This document shows positions 57,560 to 64,000 of a stretch of 64,000 nucleotides of DNA, piece after piece. Numbering within the stretch: the stretch's first letter is position 1; every line of letters starts with the position of its first letter. Origin of the DNA: Amaurobius ferox. Lineage: Eukaryota > Arthropoda > Arachnida > Araneae > Amaurobiidae. The translations under genes were made by a program, and so were the position numbers. The notes beneath the pieces are model-generated. The model ran no database searches and had not been told where the DNA came from. It worked only from the letters and a program-made list of their open reading frames with translations. Location of the stretch: NCBI GenBank assembly GCA_951213105.1, contig OX578146.1, positions 57,686,569-57,750,568 on the forward strand, in the 5' to 3' direction.

Positions 57560-58330
57560 TGGAATTTTAGAATAAGAGACACATTGTTTTTTGCAGAGAC
57601 AGACGTTACTGTGATTTCAATCCTGTACATCGTGGTAATGTACTTATCCCTTTAAAATATTTTATTTCAGATACGGATATTTTCGTTGTTTCTGTTTATA
57701 GTTCAAAATATTAATATATAGTGCACAGTAGCATATTAGGTTTAAAATTAATCTTGCACCAGTTGAGTACTTTTTCCCATGAATGGTTTATATTATACCA
57801 ACATCGCATTTTCAAGCACATAAGCATTTAATGAATTTTAATGCATTTTTAAGGGAATGGATACGTTTGAGATCATAATTTATGTTTTTAATTCTTGGAG
57901 ATTTTAACATGCCACATATTAATTGGACTTTTACATGCTTCTAAAAACTTTCATTACTCTGATATTAAGTTGTTACTTATGAATTTTTTTAAAGTTTTAT
58001 GATCTGAATCAATACAATAATGTTTGTAATTGTAAATACATAATTTTAGATTTTACTACTTCTAATTTTGTTTCTAATATTAGTCTTACTAATGCTATTA
58101 CTCATTAATAGTGGCTGTACTGGTTGTACTGGTTGTTAATACTATATATTTCAGAGACTTACTCTAATGAAATTTTTCTCTCGAAAAATGTTTATCATCC
58201 GTCCCGTATCATATATTTCAATGCATGATGTTAATGTTGCAAAAATAGAGATATCTTTTTCATGTCCAGCTATTATTTTAAGCAATTGTGTTTACCCAGA
58301 TTGATTTCTTTGTCTGATGTAAGTTAATAC
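57560..58330 (+). pseudogene. LINE endonuclease (EEP domain) remnant
   Basis: Frames spell RDRRYCDFNPVHRGNVLIPL then YFISDTDIFVVSVYSSK, FLILGDFNMPHINWTF (57889-57930), CNCKYIILDFTTSNFVSNIS and VSYISMHDV. GDFNxPxIxW is the hallmark block of the apurinic-type endonuclease that nicks target DNA for LINE insertion, and the later LDFxxSN and SxHD/H blocks follow in the right order. Stops occur throughout. The RT should lie to the right but is not recognisable; the sequence degrades into AT-rich DNA after 58330. The minus-strand RT at 53530-53975 is a separate relic. Confidence 0.78.
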
Positions 58331-59316
58331 ATTAGTCTGTTCCTGTATGCCGGTTGTGGTACTTTTTTATTTTAGTAAATTTTGTGTATTTTTATTAAGT
58401 TATTGTTATTTCGTGTTTATTTTTGATCCAGTATAATTGAGTTTTTAAATAACATGCTGCGTGCATTTTATTTAAAATAAATTCACCAATAAATATTTGT
58501 CATATGCATTTAATTTATAATTTATAAATTCTTATCACGTATTTAAATTGTAACTGCTTTAAAAGGAAAACTAATATCAAATAGCTAATTTAATTGTGAA
58601 ATCAACTAAACATCAATACTGAATTCTTAATATTCCACAATGAAATTGTGGTAAAAATTATCTCGAAATTATCCATTTTAGACGTAAACATATTTTGACA
58701 GTTTTTTGACGAGAGATCTTGGAGTATTATACTTGCAAATTTACAATGACACTCAAAGAAAAATCGAGGTGATTCAAAGACGCAAGCAATTTGCATACCA
58801 GAAGGAATGTAATATTATTAAAATTAATCGTACAAAATTTCTACCTCCTCAGATGATCATTTCCTTCAATGTAACTATTTAAATTCCCCAAATTTTACAA
58901 AATTTTGCAGGTTTACACTTTCTAGAGTTGATAGACAGATGTACATAAGAAATTGTAGCAATTTTATATAGTAAAAAAATACAACCTTACGTTTTCATAA
59001 AGAATTTCAGGAGCCTTCCCAGTTTATGAATATTTCGAATTACTAAATTTTTATAAATTTATTACATTTACGTTCGACGATATTTCAGTATAAAATTTAG
59101 AACACCTGGGCGCAAAAAAGAATTGATCATTACCTGGGCGTTTCCTAAAGAGTGCCGTTCTCCGTTCTACAAAATGAGACGTCTAGCATAGCTATATAAC
59201 TGTTTTTTATCGCCAGATTACTTCAATATCCACATCATAACCTTCTCTGGATTTTGAGAATTCTCGTTTTGCTCGCTCTCCTTCATCCACCTCATCCGTC
59301 TGACCTTTCTTTCTTT
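58331..59316. other. Spacer, nothing recognised
   Basis: AT-rich. No RT continuation or other signal seen. Confidence 0.35.
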
Positions 59317-59822
59317 CAACCCAGACCATCCGGCCTACCCGAAGGTGTTGTTGTTGAGACCCAGACCGTCCGACCTACCAGAAAGGTGTAAGGTAACTGT
59401 ATGGACGGCCGGGAAGTGCCACCCAATTTATACCGGAACCCAGTGGGGGACGCATCCACAGGGACCGTACCCTCCTTCCCCTACCACCAACCTCTCGGAA
59501 GGACTTACGGACCCACATGTTTAACGTGATCGTACTCCGCATGAACACGGCGGCATTTTGTGGTAGCGTGCAAATCTAGTGCGCAAACCACGGGGATACC
59601 GCACCCGAGATGGCCAACAGCACGCGGTGTTCCGAGGTGGTCACCCACCAAGTACTAACCGCGCCCGATACTGCTTGACTTCGGTGATCTAACGAGAACC
59701 GGTGTTTTCAGCACGGTACGGCCGTTGGCCTCTACCCGAAGGTGTAAAGCATCTTTTTGGACGGCTGAAACAGTGAATCCACTTTAGACTGGAACCCAGT
59801 GTAGGCAGCATCCACCCATCTA
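59317..59822 (-). mobile_element. Older 5S-SINE-family copy, split by D5
   Basis: The flanks of D5 (59317-59347 and 59745-59822) join into AACCCAGACCATCCGGCCTA, CCCGAAGGTG, TAAAGCATCTTTTTGGACGG and GACTGGAACCCAGTGTAGGC, a diverged version of the SINE tail-side body. The 5S head is not visible. Confidence 0.7.
59348..59730 (-). mobile_element. 5S rRNA-derived SINE, full length (D5)
   Basis: Nearly identical to D4. 5S-like head at 59613-59729 on minus. Exact 13-bp target duplication CTACCCGAAGGTG at 59335-59347 and 59732-59744. Tail TTGTTGTTG on plus. Confidence 0.93.
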
Positions 59823-61855
59823 ACCCATAGTTTAACTTTTTCTCAAGCTCAAGGCCCTGCGATCCTGAATCCAACATATTTTCTCTTAACTAGGTACCTG
59901 TTCCTGTCCTAGTTAACTTTCTTTCTGAACATCACCACCTTTAGCAAGATCCGTTTCAAAAGAATTATGTCCTATTATGAAGTTATTTTTTCTCGATCTT
60001 CTATCTGGTCGAAGTTACAGGTGGAATTGTATCCTCACATGGATACTTATCTGTTTCCTGCCCTTGAGTCCATTCATGAGAGAAGATAATTTTTGCAATA
60101 GTTTTATGATTTGAAGTCAAAAGATTCGACGATAGTCATTTATTTTACGGAGAATTAAATAAATGGCAACTGCATTTTGAAGAGAATTTTGCACGTGCGT
60201 ATGAATAATTCATTATATTTGGATTAATATGTCGCGAAAACTGCTCAATTTCAAATAACGTGATGGTAATTCAGTGCCAACATTGTAGCATGGCTTTATT
60301 TAATTATACGCACATTCGGCGCTTTTCGTAAGATGATTAGATGACTTCCAATTTCTTTTTAGCAGATGTTACATTTTAATTTTTAATTTTCAACTTAAAA
60401 TTGTGCGAATTAAAATTATTTGATTATATATTTGATTATACAATTATAATTATACAATTTGATATTTTAAAATATATTTGCATATCAACATCAAGAAAAG
60501 TGACATGTATTAATATACAATTCACAGCCAACATTTTTGCGTCATGCATTTCAGTTACAAATTTGTGTTTAAATGTTTTTAACAGATAAGTAACGTTATT
60601 ATTATTAACTTATCACTTTAAGATTTTTCATTTTATTTTAGTTGTTTGTAATGTCGCGTTCCATTAGATAGGTAAAATGGCTTTTTTAAATTACAATGAA
60701 ACTTGTTTGTTCTTAAATTTTATTTATGAGCATATGAGGGAGAATAATTAAGTATTTTCTATAAATATTCCACTTCATAATTCTTCTTCATAAGTTCACT
60801 ATCTAATATCGAATGAATGTTAATTAAAACCTCTAGAAGGTGTTTTGACTAATTAGTATGCATCAGAAATGGAAGACCCATATTTGAATATTCCAGTCAC
60901 ACAATGCAGACGATTGGATTATGTAATTATTCGATGATTCCAAGGAAAACAGTCTTAATGATGTAATTAGAATTCTGTATTTGTCTTTACGTAAGGAATC
61001 TTATGAAAAGCATTAATTACAATTAAACTTTTTCGTTTATTTGAATTAAAGCTGTAAAATTTTCTATTGATATGATGAAAGTTAATTGTGTTTTCTATAC
61101 CATTCAGAAGAAAAACATTTTTCTAAACCATTTTATATTAATACTCATAGAACCCGCCTAGAAAGAGCGTTTCTAAAACTAGGATTTGGAAGCACGTAAC
61201 AGTGCCCACAGACCGGTTTACTACTTTTATGTGCTAGTCAGTATTAAATAGTCATTACCTACAATGGCAGCAATAAATGACATTGTGGCACATAGAAAGT
61301 TTTCTTGCTATCATAACAAATATATATTAAACCATGCAGATGATCTTATAAAAAAACTGGAAACCAGTTCTTGGTGTTGTCAGCAATGGAAGCTCTATCC
61401 TAAGTTTATCAAAATAATTGTTGAATTAACATTAACGTTAATCGCACTTTTCTTTTTATATTGCTATAACAATAATAGTTACAAAAAGATGTCTGTTTTG
61501 ACCTCAGAAAGGTTTGACTGCATGTTTTGACTTTTGAGATTTGATTTCAATTTTTAACTTGAGTTTAAACTTCTAGTCTCATTATTGGATTTGAAACATT
61601 TAACATTGAATTTTGATCACGAGTTTTGTATTTAAGAAAACCTTCTGAGGATGTATCACTTAATTCACTTTCCAACTTTGGACCATATCCTACAGATATC
61701 CATTTATTTATTTCAGACTTTGGGGCATTTAAGTATATTTTTTCTTGTATTCTACTTTTATTCTCAGTCTTTTCAACTCTTTTGAATTTTTTTCTATTCC
61801 TTTTTACTTAAATTATTCATTAACTACTAAAATACGCGAATCCGAAAGTAAAATC
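59823..61855. other. Long spacer, almost nothing recognised
   Basis: Contains a small diverged family A fragment at 60062-60150 (TCCATTCATGAGAGAAGATA, GATAGTCATTTAT). The 88-residue frame at 61264-61530 has a hydrophobic stretch LTLTLIALFFLYCY that could be a membrane segment, but no family is recognised. The rest is AT-rich. Confidence 0.4.
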
Positions 61856-62147
61856 TGTGAGACCGGGAATAGATCTTACATGTGTTTTGGTGAGACAGTT
61901 TTATGCCAGTTATTTATTGATCTGAAACATCGGACATTACTTCTAGTCAGGATGACGCCAGGTTTTACAGCATGTAAACCTAAAGGTCAGGTAAAATCAT
62001 AAACCAGGAGTGTCAAGACAGCGGGGGCCGTTACGAGGATGCCAAGTAGCGACATTGGCTAAATGATTAACCAATGGAGAAAGTGCTTGTTGCGTCACAC
62101 TGGATGCTACAAATGAAAGCAGAGGGGGAGTGACAACCCCAAAGAAA

Positions 62148-62904
62148 ACAAGAAAGATCAATCATGCTTAAAGCATTGATTATGAAGCACTTTTCAATTT
62201 CAATGCAATTTTATTTAAACATGTCTAAAATGCAATACATTCCTCGGTAATATTTTAAAACTTATCACAATATTGCATTAATTTATTATATTTGAAAACT
62301 TAAACCTTCATCGAAAAAAATGAACTTCATTCAAATGACGGCATTGAAATATAAATTGCCTGGTTTAAACATCTCTAAAATGTGATACATTCCTCGGTAA
62401 TAATTTTAGAATTATCATAATACTACGATAATTTATTATACATCAAAACTTCATCGAAAACAATTGACATTCATTCAAATGACGTCATAGGAAAAATAAC
62501 ACGCCTGGCTCTCTCTATAAAAGCAGCATTTCATTCATAAATAACTTTCCATTCATGTCATTTATCACAATACTAATAATAATGTATTTTATTTAAAATT
62601 TAAGACCATGGAGCTACAAGTAATTAAACTCTATGTGTAAAACTTCATCGAAAGAAATCGTTCTGCTCTTTGTAAAATCAATGAATATTTCATTAATATC
62701 AGCTACGCAGACTCCATGAACTAAATGATTTTGTGTTAAAGATATACAGCAATTCTAATACAACTCATTCTACATATTTTGCTGTTTACAATTTACATAG
62801 GTGAAAAATAGGCTTCGTTGTAGAAACAATCAAATTTGGATGAGCATTTAAATTCAAATATATTGTCATTGCGTTGTTTCAGTATGTAGATGCACAGAAT
62901 TTAT
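62148..62904 (+). repeat. Family K dispersed repeat, copy 2, with internal duplication
   Basis: Longer than copy 1 because a block of about 150 bp is repeated in tandem (62221-62369 and 62370-62492, each with CATTCCTCGGTAATA, TTCATCGAAAA and CATTCAAATGACG). CTATAAAAGCAGCATTTCAT at 62515-62534 looks TATA-like but no start site can be assigned. Confidence 0.7.
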
Positions 62905-63079
62905 GCAAAAGTAAAGTGTCTTTAGGACGGATACAACACTCAATATGAATTAAAAAGAACTTTAAAAATCCCAATTTTGTGACAAGATGGACGCCATATA
63001 TCATTTTGAAGTGGGTCACGTGATATTTTCCTATCATGGTCACGTGATCGCTGCATATAAGAGGTGTTATTAGTATTTT

Positions 63080-63456
63080 AATTTTTATTTAAAAAACTAC
63101 TGAATATATTTCGCTGAATTTTTTTTTATATATTTTATGGAACAATTTGAATATAACATAAAATTTTTGAAGCAATTTGTGAATTTTAAATCCGCTTAAA
63201 AAATGTTTGAAGAATTAGGTCCCATAGGGCTCAATGTATTTCATTTTTTCAACCCGGGTTCAATCCAAAACTAATTGGGTGATATTATTCATTTATATTC
63301 CCATAGGTCCTAGAGACCGTCTGAACAACATACTAAAATTTCATTTTGATTAAGTCATTTTTACGGCAGTTATCGTGCTAACGGACAGACAGACAGACAG
63401 ACAGAATGAACAAAATCATAAACACTTTTCAACTTTGTTGTAAAGTGTTAAAAAGC
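63080..63456 (+). mobile_element. Family H short element (H3)
   Basis: Near-identical in order to H2: AAACTACTGAATATATTTCG, AACCCGGGTTCAAT, TAATTGGGTGATATTATTCA, GACCGTCTGAACAACATACT, GACA array and terminal hairpin AACACTTT...AAAGTGTT (63422-63450). Confidence 0.8.
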
Positions 63457-64000
63457 TACAACCAGTGACTTAAGAATGACACTTGTTCTTATATGTATAT
63501 ATAGCTACTGGCGCGATATAATGAGAGATGACTTGTACGGATAACTTGGAGACGATGATTTAATAATGAGACTTGTGGAATAACATTTCGAGTTCGACAT
63601 TACAATAAAAGCGATGACTTAGAAAATATAGCACGACGACTAGATATGTGGAGGGAACAGCCTAAGGGAATGAAATAAGTACGAGTGTTTGTGTCTGCAG
63701 TACAATATGATCGACGAAGTTACGAGTGGATGCATTACACTACGAGATAATGCGAGTAATAAAGACGACATCAACCACGTGCTTCTAACAAAGTCCAAGA
63801 CAGACTTGAAGGTATGTGCTCCTCCAAAAAATGTCTAGGTCTAAACATATGTTAGGCATTTCCATACTTTTCTCACATAGTACCTCCGCCGCAATAACAT
63901 GATTAATTGTTGTAATTGAATAATTAAGTATTCATGTTTTTAATAAAATATGCAATCATTTTATCATATAATCATGTCAATATACAGTCATGTTAATATA

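Larger units (their letters stand above)
61856..64000 (+). repeat. JI composite repeat, copy 3, interrupted and running off the window
   Basis: Starts TGTGAGACCGGGAATAGATC. Then TTATTTATTGATCTGAAACA, GGTTTTACAGCATGTAAACC, AAACCAGGAGTGTCAAGACA and TTAACCAATGGAGAAAGTGC (CCAAT at 62070-62074). Inserts K (62148-62904) and H (63080-63456) split it. It resumes with CAGACTTGAAG/GTATGTG (junction 63811/63812) and CCTCCGCCGCAATAACATGA at 63881-63900. The acceptor side lies beyond the window. Confidence 0.65.

Overview
This is an AT-rich, repeat-dense stretch of a eukaryotic genome. It is almost certainly from an invertebrate and most likely an arthropod; a chelicerate such as a spider is plausible but not proven. 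The grounds are long CA/TG and TA microsatellites, DINE-1/Helentron-like short elements with microsatellite cores, a 5S rRNA-derived SINE, a tRNA-derived SINE, and decayed Tc1, mariner, pogo, Ty3/Gypsy and LINE proteins. I find no intact host protein-coding gene, no bacterial gene organisation and no CRISPR array. Every recognisable protein is a broken transposon protein, and the longest open frames are low-complexity translations of microsatellites.

Dominant repeat: family A, about 14 copies of an element near 0.95 kb (1552-2512, 3304-4255, 4297-5272, 7006-8406, 10058-10946, 15940-16897, 18401-18930, 19747-20247, 32577-33446, 35268-36273, 47664-48180, 48775-49680, 50050-50757). One end carries TCTGATGTGGGC, the other a palindrome of ACTTTCCTTATA with its complement, and a TG/CA array lies near the palindromic end. 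That is the layout of non-autonomous Helentrons (HINE/DINE-1). Families B (234-996, 51290-52112), C (8572-9812) and H (11607-11965, 52505-52929, 63080-63456) have similar architecture. A, B and C share two short motifs in the same order.

Region by region: 0-11 kb is families B, A, L and C with a 483-bp tandem duplication at 6898-7868. 11.6-13.7 kb holds family H, a Gypsy LTR, and Gypsy integrase and reverse transcriptase fragments placed head to head. 14.4-15.9 kb is a family L copy split by two 5S-SINEs. 16-25 kb holds family A, a LINE RNase H relic, tandem repeats and the first JI repeat. 25.7-27.8 kb holds a Tc1-like element with transposase remnants and a mariner-like element with long inverted repeats. 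29-32 kb holds a second JI repeat with a 27-bp minisatellite, then a pogo-like relic. 33.5-36.9 kb holds a long-inverted-repeat element, an LTR fragment, A and JI. 37.5-38.2 kb holds two more 5S-SINEs. 41.3 kb is a tRNA-SINE and 42.7-43.9 kb a pogo-like transposon relic. 46-56 kb holds a duplicated degenerate coding-like segment, A, B, K and H copies and a LINE reverse transcriptase fused to a minisatellite. 56.5-58.3 kb is a LINE ORF1 plus endonuclease relic, 59.3 kb a nested 5S-SINE, and 61.9-64 kb a JI copy interrupted by K and H.

The most notable unnamed structure is repeat JI, in at least four copies. It has a conserved TGTGAGAC start, a CCAAT-containing block, and GTATGTG donor-like and CAG acceptor-like sites 213-238 bp apart, so it looks like a dispersed transcription unit with a small intron or the 5' part of an unrecognised retroelement. 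All family assignments come from reading the sequence, without database searches.
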